From Dyadobacter tibetensis Y620-1 (GTDB lineage Bacteria; Bacteroidota; Bacteroidia; Cytophagales; Spirosomataceae): a stretch of 64,000 nucleotides of DNA. The stretch spans positions 248,001 to 312,000 of the forward strand of contig NZ_AZQN01000001.1 in NCBI RefSeq assembly GCF_000566685.1, given 5' to 3'. Shown here in pieces: positions 28,889-38,900 of this stretch (positions are counted from its first letter, which is position 1; every line of letters begins with the position of its first letter). Both the position numbers and the translations under genes were made by a program. The notes beneath the pieces were generated by a model. It ran no database searches. It was not told the origin of the DNA and saw nothing but the letters and a program-made list of their open reading frames with translations.

Positions 28889-29292
28889 AATTTGGATGAT
28901 TTAAAATCACTTTGAACTCGCTTATAGACCCGAAAAGCAGCCCAGATTAAGATGAATTGCAGAACCAGTCGTATTTCTGCCGATCTGCCACTGCCCATAG
29001 CCGGAGATTGCACAAACACATCGGTGATATGAATAGGCAAAAACAAAATCAGCAATCCTAAAATTCCCAGGCTGCCCCATTCCTTGCTTTTTCCTGGAAT
29101 TAGTGCAAGGGCCCCGAACCCTATTTCTAGAATTCCTGAGAGATAAATTACGCTCATTTTCTCAGGCAGGAAGGAAGGAACAAACGCTAAGTATGCCTCG
29201 GGATTTCGGAAATGTTGAACTCCGCCCGTAACCATCAGAATGGCTAAAAAGTATCGGACTATTCTAAAAGTAATTTCTGCTACCTTACTCAT
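28885..29292 (-). CDS. DoxX-family inner-membrane protein
   Basis: The ATG at 29292 (MSKVAEITFRIVRYFL) is chosen; the longer frame from 29340 would begin inside the operator. The 135-residue protein has four membrane helices with GGVQHFRNPEAYLAFVP, YLSGILEIGFGALALIPG and ILFLPIHITDVFV, typical of DoxX/SURF4-like proteins. DoxX proteins are linked to redox and thiol stress in other bacteria. It is translationally coupled to the TetR gene. Confidence 0.8.
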   Translation of the reverse strand: MSKVAEITFRIVRYFLAILMVTGGVQHFRNPEAYLAFVPSFLPEKMSVIYLSGILEIGFGALALIPGKSKEWGSLGILGLLILFLPIHITDVFVQSPAMGSGRSAEIRLVLQFILIWAAFRVYKRVQSDFKSSKL

Positions 29293-29327
29293 ATATATAT
29301 GTGACAACCAATGATACAACAATAATA

Positions 29328-29341
29328 AATGAACATTCATT
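29328..29341. promoter_or_regulatory. Probable TetR operator in front of doxX-tetR
   Basis: AATGAACATTCATT differs from the site before ohr at one base. It lies 36 bases before the DoxX start, directly beside a -7-like element TATTATTG (29327-29320 on the minus strand), so binding there would block transcription. Confidence 0.75.
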
Positions 29342-29693
29342 CAATATTGTTGATCTTATTTTTATATGACCTTAAATTTTAAGATTTATGAGTCATCTTC
29401 CAATAATAACGCTTCCTCCTCCAGGTATGAGCTGAAATAAAAGGCCTATTTTTTTTCGAAAACCCATATGCAATTCAAGGAAGGCCCTCCACTTTTCCCG
29501 CTGAGGAATATTGCATTACTTGCGCATTTGCAAGATATTCTAGCGATTCAAATTTATCCAAATACTTGGTTTGTATGTAAAATAAAGATTTCATGGAGTT
29601 TAGCGGAACCACGGTTACTTGCGAAGTGGATAGAAATTAGATCGGAATGTATAACTTGCATTTTACGATCGAAAAGTCATTTTTTACCCATCT
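29342..29693. other. Intergenic stretch, no gene seen
   Basis: AT-rich spacer between the divergent DoxX operon and the lipoprotein gene at 29694. An open frame of 78 codons here (29468-29704) overlaps the lipoprotein start and has no family features, so I do not call it. No strong hairpin is seen. Confidence 0.4.
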
Positions 29694-30257
29694 ATGCGCA
29701 TTAACAACATTAATAAATTAGCGATATGGCTGGTAAGCGGAGCAATTTTTAATTTACTGCTTATGCTTCAGGGATGTAATCGTCATAAGAATGATGCATC
29801 TTTTAATCACTCAAAGGATCCGTCCTTAAACGACCGTCCAGACACTACTATTGAAGATAGTATATGGATATCCATCAATGATAGTACAGGGTTTTATTTG
29901 TCAGATAATGAAGAGACTCGGTTAAAGATGAGTTCATGGGAGGCTATCAAAAGATTTAAAGAAAATAACCTGGAGGAATATAGTTACAATTCCTTGGATG
30001 ATACGACCACCTATCCTATAGGTTCATACCTAAGTCGATCCGGAAAACCAACCCAATACGAGTATACTTACGCTTTGGCAGGCAAGGATAGGAACGGACG
30101 GGAAGCTAAAGCTGAAGTAACTGTTCAAGGTAAGTTCGGCAGCGGGTGGGTATTAACGGATGGAGGCCACCGGCTTTCCCTTCGGGTTTATTGGGGAAAG
30201 GATGGCCTCCTACACGGCACCGATATTCATCAGATGGATTATATTTTCAAACCTTGA
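29694..30257 (+). CDS. Hypothetical lipoprotein
   Basis: The protein has 187 residues with a clear lipoprotein signal (hydrophobic 10-24, then MLQGC with Cys28). The remainder is polar and rich in Asp/Ser, with no motif that I recognise. A short C-terminal region contains repeated Gly-Thr-Asp and YIFKP segments. It converges on the TonB receptor gene at 30263 with only 5 bases between the stops. No function can be given. Confidence 0.65.
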   Translation: MRINNINKLAIWLVSGAIFNLLLMLQGCNRHKNDASFNHSKDPSLNDRPDTTIEDSIWISINDSTGFYLSDNEETRLKMSSWEAIKRFKENNLEEYSYNSLDDTTTYPIGSYLSRSGKPTQYEYTYALAGKDRNGREAKAEVTVQGKFGSGWVLTDGGHRLSLRVYWGKDGLLHGTDIHQMDYIFKP

Positions 30258-30262
30258 TCGTA

Positions 30263-32446
30263 CTAGAATGATATTTGATAACGAAGGGAAGCCGCTCTAC
30301 CAGGTAGGTTATAGCCTCGTTTTTCGTAGTAATTCTCATCCGTTAGATTGCTGACTTTGAGCATGATCTGGTGCTGGGGGCCTAGCTTGAAGTTAACAGC
30401 GAGGTCTAATACCGAATAGGAGGGGTATCGTACCACCGGACTTTCAGCATCGTTGTAGTCGATGTCCTTGCGCCAGCCAATGGTTCTGCCCGTTAGTCTA
30501 AGGGACCACCATTTGTTATTGTCGTACTCAATACCATAATTAAAAGTATTTTTGGCAACATTGTGAATATCACGTTTACTTATATTATTTTCCTGGTCTA
30601 CAATTTCTTCTTTGGCCTTAAAATAACTAGTACTATTGAAGAATGTACGCAGGGAATAACGATAGTCTGCTAGCACGCCCAAATCGTACTGTAGTTGAGT
30701 TTCCAAACCGGCCATCTGCGCTTTGGTCGCATTTACATAGGTTATGCGTGAAACTATTATATCATTATTGGGCTGTACTTCATTCACGGCGGTAACCGAT
30801 TTGGTAATGCGATCGAAGACCGAGGTTTGAAAATAGGTAACTTCTGCAGTCAGACCATTTTTAGGCTTATAGAAGGATGCCGTCAGATCCCAGCTCAAAC
30901 TACTTTCATGCTTCAGGTTTGGATTGCCAGCAGTTACAGCTATTTTGCCCTTATTATCTCGTACTTCATTATACCCGGCCACGGAGTAGGCATCTGCCGT
31001 TACAAATGCCCTGCCAATATTGCCCTTAAGCTTGAGACCCTGGCTGAGCCTATAGGTGAGGCCAAGACTTGGACTGGTAAATGGAATCGTTTTCTTGCCA
31101 GCCTGATAGCTTGGCAATAAATCGGTTTTCTTAACTTCGAAACGAATGTACTCAAATCTGATACCTGGCTGTATGCTAAGTCGGTCGAATTGCAAAAGTC
31201 CCTGAGCGTACCAGGCGGAGGTACGCAAAGCATAATGAGGCTGATAAGGCGCCCGCTCTGTGGTGTCGTTTGACCAGCGCTTGCTGTTGGTTGAAGCGTC
31301 CAGATAGTCATATCCCATCGTGACTTGATGGCGGTCTATGTTCCAATGATCCTTTAGCTGAATGCCTTTCCAGAGGTTCTGACTTTGTGCTGAACGGAAA
31401 GGAATAATAGGCTTGCCTCCACTATTGAGGTTATAATTTTGGCTATTTTCCTCAGAAGCGAATGCCTGAAGTGAAAGTCTATGCGCTCCCAAGATCCCGG
31501 TGATTCCAAGGTCCACCGCCGACCGATCTATATCTTTTTTGCTTGTCCCCGTACTACCCGATGCGATGTCGCCAGGAGACTCCACATCTTTCGCCTGGAA
31601 TCTGTCGGTACGCACATCCATCCTCCAGCGATCATTAAGTTGATAACCGAAACGGAGTGCAGCGGAAGAATGATGAAAGGCAGTAAAGGGCCTTTTTTTT
31701 CCATCTCCAACCTTGTCATCTACAAATGCTTCAGGCTGGGAGCGGTAATATTTATAGGCCTGATCCAGATTAAAAGCATTTCTCAACAAATTGTCTTTAC
31801 CGATCCTATAGTCTGCACCCCTTTCAAAATAGCTCACTGATACGTCATAATCAAGCTTCGGAATTATGTTACCCCCTACCTGGAGGCCGGTCTCTAGCGT
31901 TTGGAAACTACCATAAGCTGCATAAGCAGAACCTTTCGTCGGGCCTTTTGAGCGCATGCTGACCACATTAATTACGCCCCCCATGGCTTGAGAGCCATAT
32001 AAGGCTGAGGCAGGACCTTTTAGTACTTCAATTCGTTCTATTCCATTAAAATTGATTTGGGAAAGATTGGTAGCCCCAGCAGGTCGTCCATCTATTAGCA
32101 ATAGGGTTCTCTGGTTAAGGCCCGAAAACTGAGGTCGAAAGCCTCTTATTCCTACGCCAGAAGAGAGGGTGGGGTATTGGATAATGTCTACAGCAGCCAG
32201 TTTCCGAACCAGATCGGTAAGGTCATTGGCCGGCGTGCGTTCAATATCGGTTCTGTCCAGTACGATTACCTGCTGGGCAATAAGATCCTTACGGGTTTCC
32301 GATCGGGTGGCAGTAATCACCACAGGGGCCAATTGGTTTTGTCGTAGCGTGTCGGGATGAGTTCCCTGAGCATGGCCGCTTTGTAGGGCGGATAATAGTG
32401 TGATGGCCGTCAGAATGCGTGCGGCTGCTGTAAAATTACTTTTCAT
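30263..32446 (-). CDS. Cobalamin-regulated TonB-dependent receptor (BtuB-like)
   Basis: The ATG at 32446 starts a signal peptide (MKSNFTAAARILTAITLLSA, cut after HAQ). The larger open frame that runs to 32764 only extends into the upstream gene. The 727-residue receptor has a plug (APVVITATRSETRKDL TonB box region, LVRKLAAVDIIQYP, NFNGIERIEVLKGPASALYGSQAMGGVIN) and a barrel ending with aromatic F (LRYQISF). No N-terminal carboxypeptidase-like domain is present, as in BtuB. The upstream cobalamin riboswitch and the cobalt transporter gene 32 bases before it suggest corrinoid or cobalt-complex import. Confidence 0.85.
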   Translation of the reverse strand: MKSNFTAAARILTAITLLSALQSGHAQGTHPDTLRQNQLAPVVITATRSETRKDLIAQQVIVLDRTDIERTPANDLTDLVRKLAAVDIIQYPTLSSGVGIRGFRPQFSGLNQRTLLLIDGRPAGATNLSQINFNGIERIEVLKGPASALYGSQAMGGVINVVSMRSKGPTKGSAYAAYGSFQTLETGLQVGGNIIPKLDYDVSVSYFERGADYRIGKDNLLRNAFNLDQAYKYYRSQPEAFVDDKVGDGKKRPFTAFHHSSAALRFGYQLNDRWRMDVRTDRFQAKDVESPGDIASGSTGTSKKDIDRSAVDLGITGILGAHRLSLQAFASEENSQNYNLNSGGKPIIPFRSAQSQNLWKGIQLKDHWNIDRHQVTMGYDYLDASTNSKRWSNDTTERAPYQPHYALRTSAWYAQGLLQFDRLSIQPGIRFEYIRFEVKKTDLLPSYQAGKKTIPFTSPSLGLTYRLSQGLKLKGNIGRAFVTADAYSVAGYNEVRDNKGKIAVTAGNPNLKHESSLSWDLTASFYKPKNGLTAEVTYFQTSVFDRITKSVTAVNEVQPNNDIIVSRITYVNATKAQMAGLETQLQYDLGVLADYRYSLRTFFNSTSYFKAKEEIVDQENNISKRDIHNVAKNTFNYGIEYDNNKWWSLRLTGRTIGWRKDIDYNDAESPVVRYPSYSVLDLAVNFKLGPQHQIMLKVSNLTDENYYEKRGYNLPGRAASLRYQISF

Positions 32447-32478
32447 ACAGTAAATAAAATAGGAGATCGGAAGACAGA

Positions 32479-33120
32479 TTAATGCGTTAGCGCTTGTATG
32501 GAATGAAATAGGGTAATGGCACCGATAAGAATGGAGAATCCTCCGACCAGATAATTGATGATCTGAATAATTTTCTCTCTGTTGGCGGCGAAGCGGTTCA
32601 TTGAGAAGGCGAAGAAATAGCCATAAGCTGACATAGAGACAATAATGCCCAGACTCTGGATGATGATGATCCAGACGGCGGTAGTGGCGTCGCTGGCTGC
32701 CAACGTTAGTGCCACCGCACAGGCACCTCCGGTACCCGCCAGTCCATGCACCATCCCTACCCAAAAAGACCGGCTAATTTTTTTGTTGGAGGTCGCTATA
32801 GACAGTGGTTTAGCGGGGCGATAATTCCTGGATATGGCCACTATACCGAGCCATATCATCAAGGGGCCCACTGCCAGTTCAACTTTTTCGGAAACTTCCA
32901 GCGAAATACTGGATTTCAGCAGCAATACCAGTATGGCAAAAAGAATTAGTGAGAAGGAATGGCCCAGCGCCCAGTGGGACGCCCTCCAAATCAGCTTCCA
33001 GCGATGGGCAGGACGTTTGTTGTCGTCGCTGGCCAGTACCGATACCGCCGCCATGTGGTCGGGCTCAAAAGAATGTTGTACCCCTAGCAACAGGGAGTCC
33101 AAAAGTAAAATATTGATCAT
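32479..33120 (-). CDS. NicO-type cobalt/nickel transporter
   Basis: The protein has 213 residues and about six membrane helices. The first helix contains H16-S-F-E-P-D21-H22, the metal-binding H-x4-D-H signature of the NiCoT/RcnA superfamily, and LGHSFSLILFAILV has a further conserved His. Substrate choice (cobalt rather than nickel) is inferred from the cobalamin riboswitch upstream and from the B12 genes in the window. It is the first gene of the riboswitch unit, followed by the TonB receptor. Confidence 0.75.
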   Translation of the reverse strand: MINILLLDSLLLGVQHSFEPDHMAAVSVLASDDNKRPAHRWKLIWRASHWALGHSFSLILFAILVLLLKSSISLEVSEKVELAVGPLMIWLGIVAISRNYRPAKPLSIATSNKKISRSFWVGMVHGLAGTGGACAVALTLAASDATTAVWIIIIQSLGIIVSMSAYGYFFAFSMNRFAANREKIIQIINYLVGGFSILIGAITLFHSIQALTH

Positions 33121-33311
33121 TTTAGCTGCATTTCGCCTTTTCTATTTTTTAGAAAAGGGCATGAAAAATCAGAAACCTTGTTGAGGTCTCTTTTCCGTTT
33201 TTCGCAAGCTTAATGGGAAAGGGGTATACACGAGGGTAGGGTCAGGAGTGCGGTAGCATCCTGCCATTATCTCAATGCCTTTCTTCCCGAAAGCATGCGG
33301 ATCGTATCTCA

Positions 33312-33535
33312 AATGGCAGGTCTTCTGGCTCGTTCAGCTTTGGCGCCTTCCCGGGAGTGAAGCAGTGAATAGTGGAGGCTATATGCCTTTTCGATTCACT
33401 GTTATTTCTCCTAGTGGCTTCTTGCCAAAACCCTTTCGTTGAACTTACAGCAGCGGGTACTGCTCCGGATTTTCACCGGATTCCCTTTCAATTGCGTCGA
33501 TGACTTAACTCTCCGAACGCAAACCAATGAGGCTG
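33312..33535 (-). promoter_or_regulatory. Cobalamin riboswitch 1
   Basis: Read on the minus strand this leader has GGGAATCCGGTGAAAATCCG, then AGCAGTACCCGCTGCTGTAA, and ends in the B12 box GCCAGAAGACCTGCC, the conserved core of class I cobalamin riboswitches. A stem AACAGTGAATCGAAAAGGC / ATTCACTG fits the variable arm. It precedes the cobalt transporter and receptor genes by about 190 bases, which would contain the expression platform. Confidence 0.92.
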
Positions 33536-33564
33536 CAAAACTAGTGGTTTTATTTTGATCCAAA
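33536..33564 (-). promoter_or_regulatory. Promoter of riboswitch unit 1
   Basis: On the minus strand TTTG (33564-33561) is followed by a 17-base spacer and TAGTTTTG (33543-33536), matching the Bacteroidota -33/-7 consensus. Transcription would start near 33529, right at the 5' edge of the riboswitch. Confidence 0.65.
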
Positions 33565-33785
33565 CAAATAAAACTTTAAGTCTACCCAAAAATCTTAATC
33601 GCCCAGGGCATTCGCTTTTATAAATCTTGATGCTTGTCAGTCTATTTTACCTCGGGATGATGGCAGGGCTGCCGCGCCTTAAGGACTTTGTTTGATTCAC
33701 TGCTGTTAAGGTGATTTCACAGCCTCTTATAGCCTCAATATAAGCTATTTATAGGTAAGTACTCCTAAAAAAAGTAAAAGTAAAT

Positions 33786-34590
33786 TTCCCGCATGGGAGA
33801 AAAATAGGGAAGGAGCCTATACTACACACCTTGACGCCTTGCTGCTGCGCAAGTTGATGGAATCCGCCAAAGGGGCGATATGGATGGCAGAAAGAAACCG
33901 GAGACCATGGAGAAAATTTTTAAACGCACCCGCAAGGAGGTTACTGCCAGTAATGTCATCCCCGTCGGCATCATCTACATGGACGCCCTGCTGTTAAGTG
34001 AGGCACAGGTAGAGGAAAACATCAAAGTCAAAAGCGAAGGAAAAAAGGCAGACGCGAGCAAATATGAAAATATAGAACTCATCACGGCCGGACCGCTGCA
34101 GGACGAGGTCTTTCAGGGTGATGTGCAGTTTCAGCGTGATGAGGTATTGGATGATGGGGAACTCAGAAGTGTACAGTCCTATCCTGAACTTAACCCGGAT
34201 TCCTATTGGATTTACAACATCAGGCAGATATTGCGCAATATCTGTTTTTCCAATGACACAATTAAACATAAATGGCTCTCAGTTAATGAATTAAGGCAAT
34301 TGCCATTCCAGACAATGCCTGATTCGGCACTCCGGATAAATTTTGTCAATCCCTGAGACAGAGGAATTGCATTGACAGTATTTGGGGGAATCGTGGTTGG
34401 AGCAGCCTTGGTTGGTGTAGCAAGCGGAGTTCGAAAGTTTGACCTTTTTACTGGCGATGATTCTAACCCTATTGTTGCGAGTTTTGTGTTAGGAGGTACT
34501 TTGAGAACCCTCTCTTTTATTTCAGCAGGGCGCAATTTTCGAAAAGCGCAACGTATCAGGATTGAGTCGATCAGGAGAGGTCAAATATGA
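33786..34590 (+). pseudogene. Degenerate copy of the secreted hydrolase N-terminal domain, plus membrane-protein remnant
   Basis: Bases 33786-34066 align at about 85% with 35495-35776, the neighbouring intact-looking copy. A one-base deletion near 33866 (GCC-AAA against GCGGAAA) throws the reading frame, so the 5' part is out of frame. From 33880 a frame reads NMDGRKKPETMEKIFKR..., continues past the point where the other copy breaks off (ENIELITAGPLQDEVFQGD), then stops at 34354. The same frame continues beyond the TGA as a glycine-rich membrane-like segment (34372-34590, VFGGIVVGAALVGVASGV). I read the whole as pseudogene debris of at least two genes. Confidence 0.65.
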
Positions 34591-34713
34591 CTATGAAGTG
34601 GCTATGCCTTTTCTAAACAAAAAACAACGTATATACCTGATTGTAATTTTGGGACGTCCAGGTTATTTTTTATAAGTAATGTTCTGTTATGTAAGAGTAT
34701 AAGTTAAATTTAC

Positions 34714-34774
34714 TTGTCGTGTATTAAGTAAAAATATTGTCGTAGAATAAGCTAAAATGTTGTCGTACGACAAG
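34714..34774. promoter_or_regulatory. Operator-like array R1-R3: three 15-bp sites at 23-bp steps
   Basis: TTGTCGTGTATTAAG (34714-34728), TTGTCGTAGAATAAG (34737-34751) and TTGTCGTACGACAAG (34760-34774) start exactly 23 bases apart, with 8-base A/T-rich spacers. The third contains a perfect 14-bp palindrome. Weaker relatives flank the array near 34691 and 34783. The array lies 70 bases before the first start of the lipoprotein gene and matches a similar array at 39752-39812 next to the Crp/Fnr gene. Twenty-three bases is about two DNA turns, so sites face the same side. Confidence 0.7.
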
Positions 34775-34824
34775 TAATGAGTCGGAAATTAAGTAGTAAT
34801 ATTGGTCATTAAAACTATTGATAT

Positions 34825-34884
34825 AACACTAAATTATATCACCATGAAACGAAGAACACTAAATTATATCGCGATGAAACGAAG
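34825..34884 (+). repeat. 30-bp tandem duplication that doubles the start codon
   Basis: Bases 34825-34854 and 34855-34884 are the same 30-base unit with two mismatches (ACC against GCG before the ATG). Each copy contains ATGAAACGAAG, so the lipoprotein gene has two in-frame starts, 34844 and 34874, each with its own upstream context. Confidence 0.85.
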
Positions 34885-35305
34885 ACAACTATTACAGTTT
34901 TTGGCCCTGCCACTCTTTTTGGTCGGTTCCTGCAAAGAAAAACTACCCACTTCACCCACCATTGTCACTGGGAAGATTATTGATGAGAAAGGCCTGCCTC
35001 TGGAAGGCGCGGGGTTGAGGTTATCAGGTACGGACGTTAAGGGCTTTGCAGGAACTACCACTTTCAGTATTACTACTGAAAGCGACAAGGATGGCAACTA
35101 TAAACTCTCGCAAATTATACCGAAAAATACGGATCATATTAGTATACTTTCCAGGCCAACAGATAAGGTGCCTACTGGAAATCAGGGCTATGCTCCGCAT
35201 ATATCCAGAAACAATAGTTTTGTTCTGGAAACTGCTCCTCGCGACATCGCACGTGAGAACTGGGGTAAAACAACGACTCTTAACTATCAATTCATCAAAC
35301 AATAA
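34844..35305 (+). CDS. Lipoprotein with carboxypeptidase-regulatory-like domain
   Basis: From 34844 the product has 153 residues; from the second duplicated start at 34874 it has 143 and begins MKRRQLLQFLALPLFLVGSC, which is the better lipoprotein signal. The mature part starts with KEKLPTSPTIV and a carboxypeptidase-regulatory-like beta-sandwich (TGKIIDEKGLPLEGAGLRLSG ... DKDGNYKLSQI). The role is unknown. It is followed 5 bases later by the truncated hydrolase-like gene, and preceded by the R1-R3 array. Confidence 0.65.
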   Translation: MKRRTLNYIAMKRRQLLQFLALPLFLVGSCKEKLPTSPTIVTGKIIDEKGLPLEGAGLRLSGTDVKGFAGTTTFSITTESDKDGNYKLSQIIPKNTDHISILSRPTDKVPTGNQGYAPHISRNNSFVLETAPRDIARENWGKTTTLNYQFIKQ

Positions 35306-35310
35306 CAATC

Positions 35311-35814
35311 ATGAAAGGAACCTCTATTGTTTTAAAAATTGCAGTGTTGCTTTGCTTAGTGTGTGCAGCCAATGTACACGCCCAAAGCTTCGAAGAAGAA
35401 AATACCAAAGTGATGGAGCGCATGGACACCGAAAGTTTAAAAGAGAAGGTGTTGCTCAATAAGGCCATTGCACTGGATTACCAGCTGGAACCGTTCCGAG
35501 CACGGGAGAAAAACAAGGAAGGAGCCTATGTTACGCACCTTGATGCCAGGCTGCTGCGCCAGTTGATCGAAACCGCGGAAAGGGGCAATATGGATGGCAG
35601 AAAGAAACCGCAAACCATGGGGAAGATTTTTAAACGGAGCCGCAAGGAGGTTACAGCCAATAATGTCATCCCTGTCGGTATCATCAACATGGACGCCCTG
35701 CTGTTAAGCGAGGCACAGGTAGAGGAAAACATCAAAGTCAAAAGCGAAGGCAAAAAGGCCGACGCCAGTAAATATGTCAAATCAAAATTTAATCCCTTTG
35801 CGCTGTTATTTTAA
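35311..35814 (+). CDS. Truncated secreted protein, N-terminal part of the lipase-like family
   Basis: The 167-residue product has a signal peptide (cut near VHAQSF). It has segments IPVGIINMDALLLSEAQVEE and KVKSEGKKADASKY that align by pattern with IPITLLYANYNSLKS of the frameshifted hydrolase at 38.9 kb. The other copy (33786) continues with ENIELITAGPLQDEVFQGDV, but here the frame ends in VKSKFNPFALLF and a stop, so the 3' part has been lost. Whether the short protein is still made is not known. It forms a probable two-gene unit with the lipoprotein upstream. Confidence 0.55.
   Translation: MKGTSIVLKIAVLLCLVCAANVHAQSFEEENTKVMERMDTESLKEKVLLNKAIALDYQLEPFRAREKNKEGAYVTHLDARLLRQLIETAERGNMDGRKKPQTMGKIFKRSRKEVTANNVIPVGIINMDALLLSEAQVEENIKVKSEGKKADASKYVKSKFNPFALLF
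35495..35776 (+). repeat. Direct repeat, second copy of 33786-34066
   Basis: Offset is 1709-1710 bases with one single-base indel. The two copies bracket the R1-R3 array and the lipoprotein gene, so a recombination between them would delete these. Confidence 0.75.
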
Positions 35815-35922
35815 CACGGGACTTACACAGTTAATTTAACGCTCTCTCAAAAAAGTCTCCTTATGATACTCTTTGACTTTTATGACTATTTGTTAAATTA
35901 GAATTTATCATGAAGCGGGTGA

Positions 35923-38900
35923 TTATTCCAACTTAATTCTAACTTTTTCAACTTTCATATCAGCATTTTTCGCTGGTATACTATGTAAGTAATATATTCC
36001 ACGAGGTAAATTTCGGACATCAATTGTTATTTTATTTCCATCTGTAAAGCCCTTTTTATTGTAAACCTCTGTAACAGCTACCGATCTTACAATTTCTATA
36101 CTACTTTCACTATACAAATTAATTTGCGATGGTAATGATTCCTCAATTTCCGGATTAGCAAATTCCAGGGTCAATAATTCGGTAGTTGGATTCGGATATG
36201 CCATTAAAGCGCCTCCATTTAAATAAAATACAAAATCTTCATTATAAGTACCACATGCATTTGTAGCAGTAACTTTCACCTTTCTACTTCCGGAAGTTGA
36301 CGTAGAATAAACATACATCTGGGTTGCTGGATTGTTAGGGCTATAAAGATCTATTGTCATATTTCCAGTTCCAGTATAATTATTATAATTGAAAGTCGTA
36401 TTTGGACTGGTTGATGTAGCATTAAGATTATAAAGATTGCCCGCTGCTACCGGCGTAGTTCCTGCAACAACACCGTTTATAGTCTTAGTTAAATTGGGAC
36501 TACCTGCCCAAACGCTTTTTGATAACCCAACAGCGCAGCCATTTACTGTTGCAGTAATGTTGCCAGCTACCGTATTTTCAACCCTAGTTGCCAACCCCGT
36601 GGTTGCGTTAATTGTTAGTACACTTGTATTTGAAGATGCCCATGCTATTGTTGAGCCCGCCAATGTTGGGTTCAATGTAAAGGTTCCGGTTGTACATAAT
36701 GGACTTGGGCCTGCAATGGCTACTCCGGTCAGCGGGCACTCTGTTGTGCAGTGTAGGACGTTCGCCGCTGGGTTTTCCATTTCATTAAACATCCAATTGC
36801 TATTTCTGGCGGTAAACCTGACATGGCTTTCATTATTGGCAGTGACCGAGGTGCTTGGTTTTGTGTATGCCTCCTGTGCTATAAACCGCCCCATTCTGGA
36901 TGGATTGCCAGGATTTACGCCATCTACATTGGAAGCAGTCAAACTTGCTGCATCCAATGTAGATAAATCCAGCGCACTAGGAACAGGAATAAAAGTGAAG
37001 TCCTTAACTGTCAGGCTATATCCTGCCTCCAGGAACCACAGAAATTTATAGGATGATGACGCACTACCACTACCATCGCCAAGAAACTGGCTACTTGATA
37101 TTGATCCTCCGGCCGCACCATCATAAAAAGGAATAGCACCTCCATTTATTGTTTTCTGGAAAAGGGTAATGTTTATCGTAATCAATGAAAGTATCGTATA
37201 ACTTGAATAAACTTTCAGATTAACCAACTGGCTTGCCGCTTGATTAGCCGACGCGTTAACAGTAAAATCAGTCTTTAACTTATTATTGGATATCCATGGA
37301 ATAGGAGAAAAGAATCCCATCGCCGAAAAATTGACTAAGTTGGTGGATGGAGACATTAATGCTACTCCACACTGTGAGCCGTCACTCGTTGCGCGAATCT
37401 GGTAAGGAGGGGCACTCGGTAAGTTCACCATATTCCAATATTCATTGGCTAGGAAAGTGTTAGCCTGAACCGTAGGAAGAGCATCTGTAACCCGATTTAT
37501 AAGCATTTGTGTGGGGCCAGGCTCATTGAGCAGATTTAATACATCATTCAATTGGGGAATGGTTTGCCGCGCATTAAATGATACAATGGTGTTACCAAAT
37601 ACATTCAGATTGAAATTATTAGCTCCGGCTGCCTGGGCGGACATCTGAATCCCCAAAGGAATGTTAGCTCCTCTATGAGGGCTATCATGTGTAATAAGCA
37701 AGCGGGTCTGTGTTGCAACACTCGTACGCACCATATTAGCTAACGCATACCTTCCCACCAGACCTCCCATACTTTGCCCTAGTACTACATTTTGTGCGTC
37801 TCCGGCTTGCTTCTGCCCATTTACCCAGGTTATCACTTGCTGCAACAAAGCAGCGTTTCTTGGGATGGCGTCAGAGCCATTGTTATAATTAATAAATACA
37901 ATGTCGTAACCCGCATCATCCAGAGCCGCATTAAAATCATAACTTGTCGGGTTAGCACCTCCTAAATTATTTATTGCTTCTATAAAATCGATGACTGTAT
38001 AATCTTCCTCCTGCAATCGAGGAGCAACCCTGCTTACATCCAATCCTTCTAATATAATCAGCGGTTTTTTTACCCTTCTCGGATTGCTGGTATTCGTGGC
38101 ACTATAATAAATCTGGGCTGTTCCTCCTGCATGGTTAGCTGTTGGCGCAAATATCTGATTTGCATGAGGAGCTCCTGCATACCGGCATGTTGGGCAACCG
38201 ATCACTCTGGTCACCTTTATATCAAAGTGGCTCTCGACGATTGCTCCTGTGGAAGGTGTCAGTCTGACTTTGATACGCTTTGCGCCAATGCTGGTAAAGT
38301 ATAACTGATTGGGATGCCCCAGGATGCCGTCTGATAACCTGCACCAAAATCTATGGCGATGCTGTTAATTGCCCCGCCATTCCCCCAGCGGAGTGCGCTG
38401 TTAAATACGAAGGAAACTGTATTGTTTTTAGAGGCATCCTTTGCAGGAGCAGCTACAAATAATGTTCTCAGATCATACGGGCTTTGGGTTCGTCCGGGCA
38501 CATCATTGAACTGATTGTTGGAAACATTAAGCAGGCGTGTACTAACTGCGTTGGATTTCAATGAATTATAATTTGCATAGAGTAGCGTAATGGGAATGGC
38601 AGTTGCCTCATTCAACGTATTGCTAACATTGGTATTCACTGTTGCGGGATTGACACCTGGAATGTCAGCCGAAGCAATGTAAGAACTATACCAGGTGGCA
38701 TAGGTCATTTGCCAGATTTGGGAATTTGTAACATTGTTTGCATTCAGCGTCCCGTTGGAATTTTCTAGCGGCATAAATGGAAACCCATAATCCGATAAAT
38801 AACCCGTTGTGATAGGTGTTTTGCTGATGTTGGCGAACACACTATTCATTTTTGTCCGGTAGTCGTCCGGGCTTTGTGCTAGTGATGACAGCGAAAAACA

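Noticed and set aside
29468..29704. 78-codon plus-strand frame
   Set aside because: Overlaps the lipoprotein start, no family features, no good start context.
32447..32764. N-terminal extension of the BtuB-like receptor
   Set aside because: Runs antiparallel in frame through the cobalt transporter gene; the signal peptide begins at 32446.
34714..34774. CRISPR-like repeats
   Set aside because: The units are 15 bp at 23-bp steps with 8-base spacers, too short for a CRISPR array, and no cas genes are near; operator array fits better.
36437..37051. 204-codon plus-strand frame
   Set aside because: It lies wholly opposite the hydrolase/Big2 part of the minus-strand T9SS gene, is rich in Ala/Val/Pro from complementary codons, and has no motif.
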